Positions 6,306 to 6,591 of a stretch of DNA of 6,591 bases are shown piece by piece. This stretch comes from Oscillospiraceae bacterium (GTDB taxonomy: Bacteria; Bacillota; Clostridia; Oscillospirales; UBA929): positions 1-6,591 of the forward strand of contig WRLJ01000095.1 of NCBI GenBank assembly GCA_009777685.1, in the 5' to 3' direction. The notes beneath the pieces are model-generated. The model ran no database searches and was not told where the DNA came from. It saw only the letters and a list, made by a program, of their open reading frames with translations. The stretch's first letter is position 1; each line of letters starts with the position of its first letter. Made by a program: the position numbers and the translations under genes.

Positions 6306-6429
6306 GGGACGCGGAGGGCCGCGTCCCCTACAGGGTTTTGCGCCCGCCCTGCGTAGGGCGCGACGACCTCGGCGCGCCGTGTTTGCCCCGCCGCACACAC
6401 CGTAGGGGACGCAGACCTCGGCGTCCCGC
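6306..6429. repeat. Cluster of three GTAGGG-hairpin repeats
   Basis: Copy one (6306-6332, minus orientation) has a GGGACGCGG/CCGCGTCCC stem of 9 bp with a 4-nt loop and ends CCCCTACA. Copy two (6353-6380, plus orientation) begins GTAGGGCGCG. Copy three (6402-6429, plus orientation) begins GTAGGGGACGC and matches 1846-1873 at 24 of 28 positions. Copies two and three share GACCTCGGCG in the loop region and match at 21 of 28. Confidence 0.75.
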
Positions 6430-6510
6430 AGGGTTATCTGCAAACTCTCAGGGAAAGGGTTTGCACCGTTTGCCCGTGCGGCTGTTGGTTTGGGTAGTGT
6501 TCAGGCATTC

Positions 6511-6562
6511 CCGGGGGAGGTCTCCCCCGGACCCCCCCACTGGGGGACTTGGCAGTCCCCCA
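6511..6562. repeat. Two adjacent strong G/C hairpins
   Basis: CCGGGGGAG/CTCCCCCGG (6511-6519 with 6522-6530) is a 9-bp stem with a 2-base loop. TGGGGGACT/AGTCCCCCA (6541-6549 with 6554-6562) is a 9-bp stem with a 4-base loop. They are 10 bp apart. Neither is followed by a T-run on either strand, so they are not classical terminators. They look like a repeat type distinct from the GTAGGG family. Confidence 0.7.
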
Positions 6563-6591
6563 GCCCCTCTCGCGGGTCATACGGGGGTTTT

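Larger units (their letters stand above)
6245..6591. other. Gene-free right end filled with repeats and hairpins
   Basis: This stretch of about 350 bp upstream of the DUF1934 operon has no coding frame that resembles a protein family. It contains three GTAGGG-type repeats (6306-6429), a loose hairpin TGCAAAC/GTTTGCA (6439-6445 with 6459-6465) and two strong G/C hairpins (6511-6562). The gene beyond the right edge is not visible. Confidence 0.7.

Noticed and set aside
6511..6591. Intrinsic terminator at the right end
   Set aside because: The hairpins are strong, but neither strand has a T-run directly after the stem; the terminal GGGGGTTTT is separate from them.

Overview
The window is GC-rich bacterial DNA. 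The most likely source is a high-GC member of the Clostridia (Bacillota), such as an uncultured gut Oscillospirales-type organism. The arguments are the adjacent ywiB-like (DUF1934) and argS genes, an arrangement also known in Bacillus, a secreted S41 protease with a C-terminal peptidoglycan-binding domain, and purine-rich ribosome binding sites before every gene. The genus is inferred, not shown.

All four genes lie on the minus strand, so transcription runs from right to left. In that order they are: a DUF1934/YwiB-like protein (6138-5623); argS, arginyl-tRNA synthetase (5605-3923), 17 nt downstream and probably in the same operon; a secreted S41 carboxyl-terminal processing protease (3788-2292); and tex, an RNA-binding transcription accessory protein (from 1789), which runs off the left edge and lacks its last roughly 120-130 codons, including the expected S1 domain. 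Promoter-like sequences are visible before the DUF1934 gene and before tex. The genes are housekeeping types and do not form a single pathway. Long plus-strand open frames opposite tex, the protease and argS are compositional shadows.

The unusual content is in the gaps. A family of short GTAGGG-plus-hairpin repeats appears in all three non-operonic gaps: 1846-2230 (several copies), 3868-3892 (one copy) and 6306-6429 (three copies). The tex/protease gap is the most complex. A perfect 28-bp inverted repeat encloses a 15-16 bp minisatellite with G-quadruplex potential, a 121-bp MITE-like element with 17-bp terminal inverted repeats around a predicted three-way-junction fold, and a tandem 35-bp duplication. 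The far right end holds two strong G/C hairpins of a different type. No protein-coding system that looks new was found. The repeat family and its nested block are the best candidates for something undescribed.
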